Below are positions 32,976-43,196 of a stretch of DNA of 64,000 nucleotides, one piece after another; positions within the stretch are counted from its first letter, which is position 1; each line of letters begins with the position of its first letter. The notes under the pieces were generated by a model. It saw nothing but the letters and a program-made list of their open reading frames with translations. It did not search any database and was not told the origin of the DNA. Origin of the DNA: Salinicola peritrichatus (GTDB lineage Bacteria; Pseudomonadota; Gammaproteobacteria; Pseudomonadales; Halomonadaceae); the NCBI RefSeq assembly GCF_003206715.1, contig NZ_PZJU01000029.1:107448-171447 (forward strand), in the 5' to 3' direction. The position numbers and the translations under genes were made by a program.

Positions 32976-33472
32976 GCGCGCCTTCCCGCCAGCCTTCCAA
33001 GGCCCAGGAGTCGCGTCGCGCGGCGCGTGAACTTGCCGTGCAAGGGCTCTATCAATGGCAGATGACCGGCAAGTCGATCAGCGCCGTCGAGGCCGAGTTT
33101 CGCGCCCAGGTCGCCGACGAGGATCTCGAGGATCACGAGAACTGGCACAAGGTGATGCAGATCGCCGATCAGGCGCTTTTTCATGATCTTTTGCACAACA
33201 CCGCGGGCCACCGTGCCGAACTCGATGCCGCTATCGCGCCGCTGCTCGATCGGCGGCTGGAGGATCTCGACCGCATCGAACTGGCGATTCTGCGTCTCGG
33301 TGCCTATGAGCTGTCGCGGCGTCCCGAAGTTCCCTATCGCGCGGTGATCAACGAAGGCGTCGAACTGGCCAAGATCTTCGGCGCCACCGATGGCCACAAA
33401 TACGTCAACGGCATCCTCGACAAGCTGGCGTCGCGCCTGCGGGGTGCCGAGGTCGCTGCTCGCCGTCGTTGA
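32972..33472 (+). CDS. nusB: Transcription antitermination factor NusB
   Basis: A 166-residue all-helical RNA-binding protein acting with NusE (S10) in rRNA antitermination. Features: [21 protein letters not shown] at the N-terminus, [19 protein letters not shown] and [33 protein letters not shown] at the end. Coupled to ribH by a four-base overlap, as in many gammaproteobacteria. Confidence 0.96.
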   Translation: MSAPSRQPSKAQESRRAARELAVQGLYQWQMTGKSISAVEAEFRAQVADEDLEDHENWHKVMQIADQALFHDLLHNTAGHRAELDAAIAPLLDRRLEDLDRIELAILRLGAYELSRRPEVPYRAVINEGVELAKIFGATDGHKYVNGILDKLASRLRGAEVAARRR

Positions 33473-33473
33473 C

Positions 33474-34445
33474 ATGACTCGCGCTTCGTTGAGCGAATTC
33501 GAGCTGATCGCTCGCTACCTGTCACGCCCGCCGGCGGGGGAGCGCGGCGACATCGTTGTCGGCAACGGCGACGATTGCGCGGTGCTCACGCCGACGCCGG
33601 GGCACCAGTTGGCGGTCAGCGTCGATACCTCCGTGGTCGATATCCACTTTCCGCACGATGCGCCGCCCGACGCCATCGGCCATCGCGCGCTGGCGGTCGC
33701 GCTGAGCGATCTGGCGGCGATGGGTGCCAAGGCGCGCTGGTGCTGCATGGCGCTGACGCTGCCCGAGGCCGATCCCGCCTGGCTTGCTGAATTTGCCGCA
33801 GGCTTCCGGGCGCTGGCCGAGCGTAGCGGTTGCGAGCTGGTGGGCGGTGACGTCACGCGTGGTGCGCTGACGATCGGCGTCACGGTGCACGGCGAGTTGC
33901 CCGCCGGTAGCGCGCTGCGTCGCAGCGGGGCGAAACCGGGCGAGCTGATCGCCGTCACCGGCTATCCCGGGCGCGCGGCCGCCGGACTGCTGCGTTGGCA
34001 GCAGGACGAGCGCGAGGCCGGGCATCCGCTGCTCGAAGCGTACTTGCGTCCCGAGCCGCGACTGGCGGCCGGTGAAGCGTTGCGGGGATTGGCGAGCAGC
34101 GCCATCGATATCTCCGATGGGCTGCTGGCGGATCTGGCGCATATCCTGCGCGCTTCCGGGGTTGGCGCACGGCTCGATCTCGAGTCGCTACCCTTGGCCA
34201 CGCCGCTGCGTGCGATCTTCGAGACCGGCGCGGTGCATGAGCTGGCGCTCAATGGCGGCGATGACTACGAGCTGCTGGTGACGCTGGCCGAGTCGGACCT
34301 GGCGGAGGCGCAGCGCCGGCTGGCGGCGCTGCATCTGCCACTGACGCCGATCGGACGCATCGTCGACAGCGAGGGCATTCATGGTGTCCCGCCGCACTAT
34401 CTGCAGCGCAGCGGCTGGGACCATTTTCCGGAGACGGCACCATGA
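33474..34445 (+). CDS. thiL: Thiamine-monophosphate kinase
   Basis: A 323-residue kinase of the PurM/ThiL fold, converting thiamine phosphate to thiamine diphosphate. Motifs: GNGDDCAVL (metal-binding aspartates), VDTSVVDIHFP, LSDLAAMGAKARW, ELVGGDVTRG, SSAIDISDGLLADLAHI and LNGGDDYELLVT. It begins two bases after the nusB stop codon and its stop overlaps pgpA, so the four genes ribH-nusB-thiL-pgpA are tightly packed. Confidence 0.95.
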   Translation: MTRASLSEFELIARYLSRPPAGERGDIVVGNGDDCAVLTPTPGHQLAVSVDTSVVDIHFPHDAPPDAIGHRALAVALSDLAAMGAKARWCCMALTLPEADPAWLAEFAAGFRALAERSGCELVGGDVTRGALTIGVTVHGELPAGSALRRSGAKPGELIAVTGYPGRAAAGLLRWQQDEREAGHPLLEAYLRPEPRLAAGEALRGLASSAIDISDGLLADLAHILRASGVGARLDLESLPLATPLRAIFETGAVHELALNGGDDYELLVTLAESDLAEAQRRLAALHLPLTPIGRIVDSEGIHGVPPHYLQRSGWDHFPETAP

Positions 34446-34915
34446 ACCGGGCGCCCTCCAGCGTGTGGCGCCGGCCGCGCCACTTCCTGGCCTTCGGCCT
34501 GGGCAGTGGCGCGGTGCCGTTCGCGCCCGGCACCTTCGGCACGCTGGCGGCGATTCCCTTCTATTGGTTGCTCTCGGGGCTGCCGCTGTCGATCTACCTC
34601 GGAGTGATGGGCGTGGCGACCCTGGTCGGCATCTGGCTTTGCGAAACCACGTCGCGCGATCTCGGCGTTCACGATCACTCCGGCATCGTGTGGGACGAAT
34701 TCGTCGGCTACTGGCTGACCATGGCGGCGGTACCGTTCTCCTGGGAGGCCGCGCTGTGGGGATTCGTCGTCTTTCGCGTGTTCGATATCATCAAGCCGTG
34801 GCCGATCCGCTGGGTCGATCGTCGGGTGGCCGGCGGCATCGGCATCATGTTCGACGATATCCTGGCCGGGGTGTATGCCTGGTGCACGATGCATCTGTGG
34901 TTCTGGCTGCACTGA
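34442..34915 (+). CDS. pgpA: Phosphatidylglycerophosphatase A
   Basis: A 157-residue inner-membrane phosphatase that makes phosphatidylglycerol. Motifs: FLAFGLGSGAVPFAPGTFGTLAAIP at the start, HDHSGIVWDEFVGYWLTM with the catalytic acidic residues, FRVFDIIKPWPIRWVDRRV, and GGIGIMFDDILAGVYA. Three to four hydrophobic helices. The ATG overlaps the thiL stop (ATGA). Confidence 0.96.
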   Translation: MNRAPSSVWRRPRHFLAFGLGSGAVPFAPGTFGTLAAIPFYWLLSGLPLSIYLGVMGVATLVGIWLCETTSRDLGVHDHSGIVWDEFVGYWLTMAAVPFSWEAALWGFVVFRVFDIIKPWPIRWVDRRVAGGIGIMFDDILAGVYAWCTMHLWFWLH

Positions 34916-34990
34916 GATCGCGACACTCATCGACCCATGACAGCTCACTCGCGGTGGGCACTCTTCTTCCTTCAACGTGAGGAGCCAGGA

Positions 34991-36316
34991 ATGCGCAAGT
35001 GGATTGGCGCGGGTGTCGTCGTCCTGCTCATCGCCGGGGCGGGCTATCTCGGCGCCCAGGCCTATTCGAGCCAGCGTTTCGAAGATGAGATGGCCAGATC
35101 GATCGCGCGGCTCGACGCCAGTCCGCAATGGCAGCTATCGCGCCATGACGTCGATAGCGGCTGGTTCCACTCCAGTGGCCGGATCGAAGCGCATTATCTC
35201 GATCTCGCCGAGGGGGCGGATGCCATTGTCATCGATACGCCTTATCACGCCGAGCACGGGCTGCTCGAGACGACGCTCGGCGGCGAGAGCCAGGTTCGAG
35301 TCGGTGACGACGATGAAACGTTGTTCGGCGACGTGCTGAAAAGTGACGCTCCGGTGACCTGGAAAGGGCGATTTCTGACCCGTGACCAGCGCCTCGAGGC
35401 CTCCGTCGAGGTGCCGGGCTTCTCGCAGCGCGTGACCGTTCCCGCCAGCGGGATCGAGGGCGAGATGACGCCGCCCGGAAAGATACGACTGGACTTCGAC
35501 GGGCTGTCGCTGGATATCGTCCAGGTCGGCGATCGCGTCACTCTCGATGGCCAAGCGCCACGGTTGCAGGTGGTCGATGACGAGGCCGATGTTCGCCTGG
35601 ACGATGTGGCGCTGGCGGGAACCTTCAAGGGTGACGATCGGGCATTCGAGCAGCAGGTCACATTGACGATCCCCACGGCCACGGTAACGCCAAGCGACGG
35701 CCCGAGCGTGGTTTCCAAGGACATCCGCTATGCCATGCGGGCGACCCTGGATGCCGAGCAACTGGCGATGCAGTTGAAGGCCGACGTCGGCGAGAGTCGC
35801 ATCCAGGGCCAGCGGATCTTCAGCGGCAGCTTGAACATGACGCTGGATCGTATCGATGGCGATGCCTATCGGGCGCTGGCGGCGAATCTCGATTCGCATC
35901 TCGGCGCCATCCAGGCGGCCATCGATGCCAACGATGAAGCAGCGCTGGACGCGGCCCTGGCGCCGCTCGCGCCGCAGATCCAGGCGATACTTGCCGGTTC
36001 GCCGCGGCTGGCGCTGGATACGTTCGATGTCGACAGCCCGCTGCTGGGCATGCGAATGAACGGCAGCGGCGAACTCACGCTCGACGGCGCCGGTATCGAA
36101 AGCTGGAATCCTGGGGCGATGAGCGATCAGGCAACGGCGAATGCCTTGATCGAGCGTCTCGAGGGGCACTTGATTTTCAACGGCGCGCCGCCGCTGCTGT
36201 CGATGTATCTGGGGCTGCCGACGACCAGCGACCCGCTGAAGGTCGAACTTGCCGGCGGCGTGCTCGACGTCAACGGCCGGCGGATGCCGTTGTTGCTGCC
36301 TGAACTCGCCGAGTAG
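34991..36316 (+). CDS. DUF945 family protein, membrane-anchored and exported
   Basis: A 441-residue protein with an N-terminal hydrophobic anchor or signal (MRKWIGAGVVVLLIAGAGYLGAQAY) and a long, mostly beta periplasmic domain. DUF945 (YdgA-like) features: SRHDVDSGWFHSSGRIEA near residue 50 and repeated short strand units such as GSGELTLDGAGIESWNP. Function is not known; distant relatives of AsmA-type lipid carriers have been suggested for such folds, which I cannot verify here. GGAGCCAGGA precedes the ATG at 34991. A single-gene unit between pgpA and lon. Confidence 0.8.
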   Translation: MRKWIGAGVVVLLIAGAGYLGAQAYSSQRFEDEMARSIARLDASPQWQLSRHDVDSGWFHSSGRIEAHYLDLAEGADAIVIDTPYHAEHGLLETTLGGESQVRVGDDDETLFGDVLKSDAPVTWKGRFLTRDQRLEASVEVPGFSQRVTVPASGIEGEMTPPGKIRLDFDGLSLDIVQVGDRVTLDGQAPRLQVVDDEADVRLDDVALAGTFKGDDRAFEQQVTLTIPTATVTPSDGPSVVSKDIRYAMRATLDAEQLAMQLKADVGESRIQGQRIFSGSLNMTLDRIDGDAYRALAANLDSHLGAIQAAIDANDEAALDAALAPLAPQIQAILAGSPRLALDTFDVDSPLLGMRMNGSGELTLDGAGIESWNPGAMSDQATANALIERLEGHLIFNGAPPLLSMYLGLPTTSDPLKVELAGGVLDVNGRRMPLLLPELAE

Positions 36317-36396
36317 ATCGTCCGTGCGGCGTCCGACGATACGGGGCGGGCTTGGGTATTCGTTCCGTCATTTCCGCTGGTTGTCCGGCCGCGTGA

Positions 36397-36423
36397 CTTG
36401 AACTCCTGCCCGGGCGCCCACAT
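36397..36423 (+). promoter_or_regulatory. Candidate sigma-32 heat-shock promoter of lon
   Basis: CTTGAA (36397-36402), a 14-base spacer and CCCACAT (36417-36423) fit the sigma-32 pattern CTTGAA-N11-16-CCCCATNT. The inferred start of transcription is near 36430, about 35 bases before the lon ATG. lon is a classic heat-shock gene. Confidence 0.7.
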
Positions 36424-36465
36424 CCCTTGACCATTCGGCCATTTCTGGCTTCTGACTCAGGGTGA

Positions 36466-38901
36466 ATGATGAGCGAATACGATCGGGATTCCGCGGAAAC
36501 CTTCGACGCAGGACAGGACGCCCAAAGCGACGGCGGACAGAGCCACAGAACCTCGGCCAGTGGCGCCGTCGTGCCGTCCGGCGATTATCTGCCGGAGCGC
36601 ATCTACCTTCTTCCTATTCACAATCGCCCTTTCTTCCCGGCCCAGGTACAGCCGTTGATCATTCAGCGCCAGCGCTGGGAAGAGACCATGCAGCGGGTTG
36701 CCAACACGCCGCATCACATGGTCGGCGTCGCTTTCGTGGGCGAGGTCGGCGTCGATGAACTGGGGGTGGACAGCTTCCCCGAGATCGGCACGGCGGTGAA
36801 GGTGCACCGCACCCAGAGCGAAGAACAGCAGATCCAGTTCATCGCCCAGGGCATGCGCCGTTTTCGCATCCATCGCTGGCTCTCCAGGAAGCCGCCGTAT
36901 CTGGTCGAGGTTTCCTACCCGCGGGAGCCGGTCGACGCCGAGGCCGAGGAAGCGCGTGCCTACGCGATGTCGTTGATCAATGGCATCAAGGAACTGCTGC
37001 CGATCAACCCGCTCTATGGCGAGGAGCTGAAAAGCTATCTCAATCGCTTCAGCCCGCACGAGCCCGGCCCGCTGACCGATTTCGCCGCCGCCATCACCTC
37101 GGCCAAGGGCCGCGAGTTGCAGAGCGTGCTGGAGACGCTGCCGATCATGGAGCGCATGCAGCGCGTGCTGCCGCTGCTGCGCAAGGAGATCGAGGTCGCG
37201 CAGTTGCAGAACCAGATCAGCGAGCAGGTCAACTCGCAGATGCAAAAGCATCAGCGCGAATTCTTCCTGCGCGAGCAGCTCAAGGTCATCCAGAAGGAAC
37301 TCGGCATCTCGAAGGACGACCGCGAGAGCGATGTCGACACCTTCCGTGGGCGGCTGGAAAACCTGCAGGTACCGGAGCGCGTGCAGGCGCGCATCGACGA
37401 TGAGTTGACCAAGCTCTCGGTGCTCGAGACCGGCTCGCCGGAGTACGGCACCACGCGCAACTATCTCGACTGGCTGACCTCGCTGCCCTGGGGGATCACC
37501 TCCGAGGATCAGCTCGATCTCCAGCGGGCGCGCAAGATACTCGATCGCGATCATGACGGTCTCACCGACGTCAAGGAGCGCATCATCGAGTTTCTCGCCG
37601 AGGGCGCCTTCAAGGGCGACGTCGGTGGCTCGATCGTGCTGCTGGTGGGGCCGCCCGGGGTCGGCAAGACATCGGTCGGGCGCTCGATCGCCGAAGCGCT
37701 GGGACGCAAGTTCTATCGCTTCTCGGTCGGCGGCATGCGCGACGAGGCCGAGATCAAGGGCCATCGCCGGACCTACATCGGCGCCATGCCGGGCAAGCTG
37801 GTGCAGGCGTTGAAGGAAGTCGAAGTCGAGAATCCGGTGATCATGCTCGACGAGGTCGACAAGATGGGTCAGTCGTTCCAGGGCGACCCGGCGTCGGCGC
37901 TGCTCGAAGTGCTCGATCCCGAGCAGAACGTCGACTTCCTCGATCATTATCTCGACGTGCGTCTGGACCTCTCCAAGGTGCTGTTCGTGTGCACGGCGAA
38001 CCAGCTCGACACCATTCCCGGACCGCTGCTCGATCGTATGGAGCAGATTCGACTGTCCGGCTACATCGCCGAAGAGAAGCTGGCGATCGCCAAGCATCAT
38101 CTGTGGCCGAAGTTGCTCGAGCGCGACCGCATTCCGAGGAAGCGGATCAACCTCACCGATGCCGCGCTCAAGCAGGTGATCGAAGGCTACGCGCGCGAGG
38201 CCGGCGTGCGGCAACTGGAGAAACAGCTGCATCGGATCGTACGCAAGGCGGCGGTGAAGCTGCTCGAGAGCGGTCAGCAGAGCGTCAAGGTCTCGGTCAA
38301 CAACCTCGAGGAATTCCTCGGCGCGCCGTTGTTCCGCAAGGAGAAGGTGCTCAAGGGCGTCGGGGTCGTCACCGGCCTGGCGTGGACGGCCATGGGTGGC
38401 GCCACGCTGCCGATCGAGGCGACCAAGGTGCATGCGCTGACGCGCGGCTTCAAGCTGACCGGCAAGCTCGGGGAGGTGATGCAGGAGTCCGCCAACATCG
38501 CCTACAGCTACACCTTGGGTCACCTCGGTGAATTCGGCGCAGACGCGGACTTCTTCAACGATGCCTTCATCCACCTGCACGTGCCGGAGGGGGCGACCCC
38601 GAAGGATGGCCCGTCGGCGGGCGTCACCATGACCACGGCGCTGATGTCGCTGGCCAGGAACCAGAGCATCGATCGCCCGTTGGCGATGACCGGCGAGTTG
38701 ACCCTCACCGGTCAGGTGCTGCCGGTCGGCGGCATTCGCGAGAAGGTGATCGCGGCGCGTCGCAGCGAGATCTTCGAACTGATCCTGCCGGAGGCTAACA
38801 AGCGCGACTACGACGAACTGCCGGACTATCTCAAGGAAGGTGTAACGGTGCACTTCGCCAAGGTCTATCAGGACGTCGCCAAGGTGGTGTTCGAGCGTTG
38901 A
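36466..38901 (+). CDS. lon: ATP-dependent protease La (Lon)
   Basis: An 811-residue AAA+ protease that degrades misfolded and regulatory proteins in the cytoplasm. Order: N-terminal substrate domain (YLLPIHNRPFFPAQVQP), coiled coil (REFFLREQLKVIQKELGI), AAA+ with Walker A GPPGVGKTS near residue 395 and Walker B VIMLDEVDKM, and the protease domain with the Ser of PKDGPSAGVTM (near 717) and Lys of REKVIAARR (near 760). A second ATG at 36469 is equally usable. The region upstream carries a sigma-32-type promoter. Family length is near 780-815, so it is complete. Confidence 0.97.
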   Translation: MMSEYDRDSAETFDAGQDAQSDGGQSHRTSASGAVVPSGDYLPERIYLLPIHNRPFFPAQVQPLIIQRQRWEETMQRVANTPHHMVGVAFVGEVGVDELGVDSFPEIGTAVKVHRTQSEEQQIQFIAQGMRRFRIHRWLSRKPPYLVEVSYPREPVDAEAEEARAYAMSLINGIKELLPINPLYGEELKSYLNRFSPHEPGPLTDFAAAITSAKGRELQSVLETLPIMERMQRVLPLLRKEIEVAQLQNQISEQVNSQMQKHQREFFLREQLKVIQKELGISKDDRESDVDTFRGRLENLQVPERVQARIDDELTKLSVLETGSPEYGTTRNYLDWLTSLPWGITSEDQLDLQRARKILDRDHDGLTDVKERIIEFLAEGAFKGDVGGSIVLLVGPPGVGKTSVGRSIAEALGRKFYRFSVGGMRDEAEIKGHRRTYIGAMPGKLVQALKEVEVENPVIMLDEVDKMGQSFQGDPASALLEVLDPEQNVDFLDHYLDVRLDLSKVLFVCTANQLDTIPGPLLDRMEQIRLSGYIAEEKLAIAKHHLWPKLLERDRIPRKRINLTDAALKQVIEGYAREAGVRQLEKQLHRIVRKAAVKLLESGQQSVKVSVNNLEEFLGAPLFRKEKVLKGVGVVTGLAWTAMGGATLPIEATKVHALTRGFKLTGKLGEVMQESANIAYSYTLGHLGEFGADADFFNDAFIHLHVPEGATPKDGPSAGVTMTTALMSLARNQSIDRPLAMTGELTLTGQVLPVGGIREKVIAARRSEIFELILPEANKRDYDELPDYLKEGVTVHFAKVYQDVAKVVFER

Positions 38902-38972
38902 GGAAGACAGCATTGGCGTTGAGCCAGGCCGGATCTGTCGATCGGCCTGGACTAATGGATTAGGAGCTAGGG

Positions 38973-39173
38973 ATGTCGAGCCAATCAATCCAATCGAAAC
39001 GCCGATGGATGGTTCACGGTGGCTGGGCGATGCTGGTCATGCTGCTGCTCAGCGCGTGCAGCTACCATCCAGCGCGTATCGAGCCGGAGCCGGCGGTCAT
39101 CATCGGTGACGACCATCGCCATGGCGATGGGGATTTCTGTCCACCGGGACAGGCCAAGAAAGGCAACTGCTGA
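38973..39173 (+). CDS. Small putative lipoprotein
   Basis: A 66-residue protein with a lipoprotein signal: basic start MSSQSIQSKRRW, hydrophobic AMLVMLLLSAC with the lipobox Cys near residue 29, then a short His/Asp/Gly-rich mature part (GDDHRHGDGDF) with a Cys at the end and one in FCPPGQ. GGAGCTAGGG precedes the ATG. I do not know its function; the His/Asp run could bind metal. It follows lon and ends at a strong hairpin. Confidence 0.7.
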   Translation: MSSQSIQSKRRWMVHGGWAMLVMLLLSACSYHPARIEPEPAVIIGDDHRHGDGDFCPPGQAKKGNC

Positions 39174-39199
39174 GCGAAATCGTTACGCTGAAAGTGTCA

Positions 39200-39235
39200 A
39201 CGAAGGCAGTGCGACAGCGCTGCCTTCGTCGTTTC
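39200..39235 (+). terminator. Terminator hairpin after the lipoprotein gene
   Basis: Ten-base stem ACGAAGGCAG / CTGCCTTCGT with a ten-base loop and CGTTTC tail, 27 bases past the stop at 39173. Confidence 0.65.
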
Positions 39236-39341
39236 GGAAGCCGGGCGTGATGCCGGATACCCGTGGCGGCCAGCGCTTCACATGCTCGCCGGGTTGTGCC
39301 GGTCTTCCCGGGTCCAGCAGCGTCTCGATCGGTTGAGTTGA

Positions 39342-40262
39342 TCAGCTCGCCTTGGGTTTCCTGCTGACCAGCGCGACCCCGAGCGCGGCGATGCCCATGC
39401 CGAGCCAGGCGATCGGCGGCATCGGCTCGTCGATCAGCCACCACGACAGCAACGCGGCGCAAGGCGGTACCAGATAGAACAGTGCCGATACCCGGGAAGC
39501 TTCTCCGCGCCGTATCATCGCCAGCAGCAGCGAGATCGCGATCAGCGAGTTGCCGATCACCAGGTAGGCCAGCGAGCCGATCAACGGCCCGTTCCAGGTG
39601 AGCGTGAAGTGGCCGAACAGGGCAATCAGCGGCAGGGTCGTGATCAGGCCGGTGAAGTACTGGATAAGATTGGCGCTGACCGGATGGAGCGGGCGACCGT
39701 AGCGCTTTTCATAGAGCGTGGCACCGCTCATGCCGAGCAGTCCGGCCACGCTCAACAGCAGGCCGGCCAGTGTCGTGCCCTCGATCGTGGCGCGCCCGAG
39801 TATGACCACCAGCGCTCCCAAAAGGCCCAGGCCGAAGCCGATCCAGCGTCGCGTGCCGATGGTTTCCCCCACCATGACGGGGGCCAGCAGGGCGACCAGC
39901 ACCGGTTGCAGGGAGACGATCAGGGCGACGACGCCGGCGGAACTGCCCAAGGCGAAGGCGCTGTAGCAGCAGCCGAAATAGACGGTCTGGATCAGGAAGC
40001 CGACCACGGCCTGATGCCACCAGTCGATGCGGCGAGCAGGCATCGGCGGGCGCAGCCAAAGCCATACCGGTACCATCAATAGCAGCACCAGGACGAAGCG
40101 TAGCCCGAGAAACAGCAGCGGATCGATGTGCTGCGTACCGATCTTGGCGACCGGAAAGCCGAGCGACCAGAGCAGCAGGAAAAGGCCGGGCGCGGCACTA
40201 AGCCACAGTGGTTTGGCCGCGGGCGAGGAGGGTACCGCCGCAGCGGTGCGAGATTCCGGCAT
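39342..40262 (-). CDS. EamA-family (DMT superfamily) transporter
   Basis: A 306-residue membrane protein with about ten helices in two EamA repeats: the first contains LLWSLGFPVAKIGTQHIDPLLFLGLRFVLVLLLM, the second VAGLLGMSGATLYEKRYGRP and LIAISLLLAMIRRGEASRVSALFYLVPPCAALLSWWLI. DMT transporters export amino acids or other metabolites; the substrate is not evident. It starts at ATG 40262 and stands alone. Confidence 0.88.
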   Translation of the reverse strand: MPESRTAAAVPSSPAAKPLWLSAAPGLFLLLWSLGFPVAKIGTQHIDPLLFLGLRFVLVLLLMVPVWLWLRPPMPARRIDWWHQAVVGFLIQTVYFGCCYSAFALGSSAGVVALIVSLQPVLVALLAPVMVGETIGTRRWIGFGLGLLGALVVILGRATIEGTTLAGLLLSVAGLLGMSGATLYEKRYGRPLHPVSANLIQYFTGLITTLPLIALFGHFTLTWNGPLIGSLAYLVIGNSLIAISLLLAMIRRGEASRVSALFYLVPPCAALLSWWLIDEPMPPIAWLGMGIAALGVALVSRKPKAS

Positions 40263-40319
40263 GAGGGTCCGTTATTGTGATTATCGAAAGGTGATCAATG
40301 CGCTCGTGGTCAGCGGTTG

Positions 40320-40736
40320 CTAGGTATTGCCGGTGTGTTGCGCTTCGATCTCGGCGCCGGTCAGCCGCGACGTCTCCTCGGCCAGCGAGTAGTAGTTCGG
40401 CTTGGCGTCGATATGGATCTGCTGTGTCAGTACCCAGTCGCCGTCATCCTCCAGCACGCCGACGGGGACCGCCTGATAATCGGCATCCAGCAATCGATAG
40501 AAGAGATGGGTGCCGCAGCGTTTGCAGAAACCTCTCTCCGCCCAGTCCGACGAGCGGTAACGCATGACTGCGGCTTCGTTGTCGAAGGTCAGTCTGGTGC
40601 CGTGCGCCACGAACAGTGGGCCGCCACCCCAGCGCAGGCACATGCGGCAGTGGCAGCCTTCGGCATGACGCTCGTCGACTTCCAGCGTGAGCGCTACGTC
40701 GCCACACAGACAGCGGCCTTGCATCGAAGTAGCCAT
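40320..40736 (-). CDS. GFA-family protein (glutathione-dependent formaldehyde-activating enzyme fold)
   Basis: A 138-residue zinc protein: GRCLCGDVAL, GCHCRMCLRWGGG and GFCKRCGTHLFY carry the cysteines of the two zinc sites. The name comes from a formaldehyde-activating enzyme, but most family members, including this one, have no proven activity. AGGAG lies before the ATG at 40736; an upstream start at 40781 is less likely. It lies just downstream of the SDR gene on the same strand, 63 bases apart. Confidence 0.85.
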   Translation of the reverse strand: MATSMQGRCLCGDVALTLEVDERHAEGCHCRMCLRWGGGPLFVAHGTRLTFDNEAAVMRYRSSDWAERGFCKRCGTHLFYRLLDADYQAVPVGVLEDDGDWVLTQQIHIDAKPNYYSLAEETSRLTGAEIEAQHTGNT

Positions 40737-40799
40737 TTTCGCGACTCCTGGCTTCGCGGGCGATGCCGCTGCATGCGGCATCGCCCGACGGTGGGAAGC

Positions 40800-41887
<1,088 letters not shown>

Positions 41888-43159
41888 ATGGCCAATACCC
41901 AAAAGCGACGCTACTACGGTCTGGAGTGGCTGCGCTTCCTGATGGCGCTGTGGATGGTGATATACCATTTCGGCGGGATCTACCGTGACATGCCCGCCAT
42001 GCTGGAAAGCTTCGTCGGCATGGGATTTTTCGCGACCAGCACGTTTTTCATGCTCTCGGGGTTCCTGCTGGCCCACGTGGCGCTGGATCACGCCGGTGAG
42101 ATGAAGATGAACGGACCGGCCTTCATCGTCAGGCGCTTGTGCAACCTCTATCCCATCCACGTGATCACCTTGCTGCTGGCGTTGGGGCTACTGCTTTTCC
42201 AGTACCCGATCCGGCCCGAAGGCGTGCATGTCTATTTCAATACGCATCCCTATCATCCATTGAGCGACGAGGCGCGGGCTGCATTTACCGAGCGCCTCTC
42301 ATGGCCGAGCGCCATCGGCTACATCGCCATGCAGTTGATGCTGCTGCAAGCCTGGGAGCCGCGATTTCTGTGGCTCAACGGCGCCTCCTGGTCGATCTCG
42401 GCGCTGCTGTTCTTCTACGCCTGCTTTCCCTGGCTGGCGCCACGGCTGATGCGCGTACAGCGCTGGGGCCTTGCGCTGCTCGCCATCTGGGCGGTCTACG
42501 CCGCGGGGCCGTTGATCGCAACGCTGATGGGGTCCTTCGACTACGTGACGGTCGGCGTGCTGCACCGTAATCCACTGTTCCGGCTACCGGAGTTCCTGGC
42601 CGGCATTCTGCTCTATCGGGCGATGCAGTCCGAGGCATTGAACGATCTCTTCCGCCGCTTCCGTTACCCGCTGCTGGTACTCGGCCTGTGTGGCGTGCCG
42701 GTCGGGGCATGGTTGCTGAAGCAGGATGGCCTGCATCTCTACTATCTCACTCATAATGGGCTGCTGATGCCGTTTCAGGCCCTCGTGCTGCTGAGCGCCA
42801 CCGCCTTCGCCACACCCTCCGGCGCGGCCGTGCGTGAAACGGCAACAGCCCCTATGGCACAGCGTCTCGGCGAATCGGCGCTGTGCATCTTCGCGCTTCA
42901 TACACCGCTGATCGGACCGTTCGCGCGGGCGACACGTTGGCTCCTCGCACGCTGGCACGAGGGATGGATCGCCGAGAGCGGCAACGCGGCGCTGAAGTTC
43001 GCGATTCCACTTTGGACCATGGCGTTCCACCTTGCGCTGATCGTCGTGCTCGCGCTGCTGATGCAACGCTTCGTGGTGGTGCCGATGCGCCATTGGCTGG
43101 AAGCGCGTCTACCGGCGCAATGGCAGCAGCGGCCGGCAATGATGCCGGTCAGGGCATGA
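41888..43159 (+). CDS. Acyltransferase-3 family (OafA/YrhL-like) integral membrane acyltransferase
   Basis: A 423-residue membrane protein with about ten helices. The start YYGLEWLRFLMALWMVIYHFGGIY contains the conserved H of the family active site, followed by FFMLSGFLLAH and NLYPIHVITLLLALG (R-x-x-R-x-x-P-type region). Family members acetylate or acylate extracellular polysaccharides, lipopolysaccharide or glycans using cytoplasmic acyl donors. The target cannot be deduced since the neighbours are unrelated. Confidence 0.87.
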   Translation: MANTQKRRYYGLEWLRFLMALWMVIYHFGGIYRDMPAMLESFVGMGFFATSTFFMLSGFLLAHVALDHAGEMKMNGPAFIVRRLCNLYPIHVITLLLALGLLLFQYPIRPEGVHVYFNTHPYHPLSDEARAAFTERLSWPSAIGYIAMQLMLLQAWEPRFLWLNGASWSISALLFFYACFPWLAPRLMRVQRWGLALLAIWAVYAAGPLIATLMGSFDYVTVGVLHRNPLFRLPEFLAGILLYRAMQSEALNDLFRRFRYPLLVLGLCGVPVGAWLLKQDGLHLYYLTHNGLLMPFQALVLLSATAFATPSGAAVRETATAPMAQRLGESALCIFALHTPLIGPFARATRWLLARWHEGWIAESGNAALKFAIPLWTMAFHLALIVVLALLMQRFVVVPMRHWLEARLPAQWQQRPAMMPVRA

Positions 43160-43196
43160 ACCGATATGGCGAGGCGGGCGCCCCGCCGTGTGGAGG

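Noticed and set aside
36385-36455. tRNA-like sequence on the minus strand before lon (TGGCCGAATGGTCAAGG and GTTCAAGTC segments)
   Set aside because: The T-arm and acceptor stem do not pair and no anticodon arm exists; the same bases are better explained by the sigma-32 promoter of lon.
36457-38988. 843-residue open frame antisense to lon
   Set aside because: It mirrors the lon codon pattern in GC-rich DNA and has no RBS or known motif; lon itself is unmistakable.
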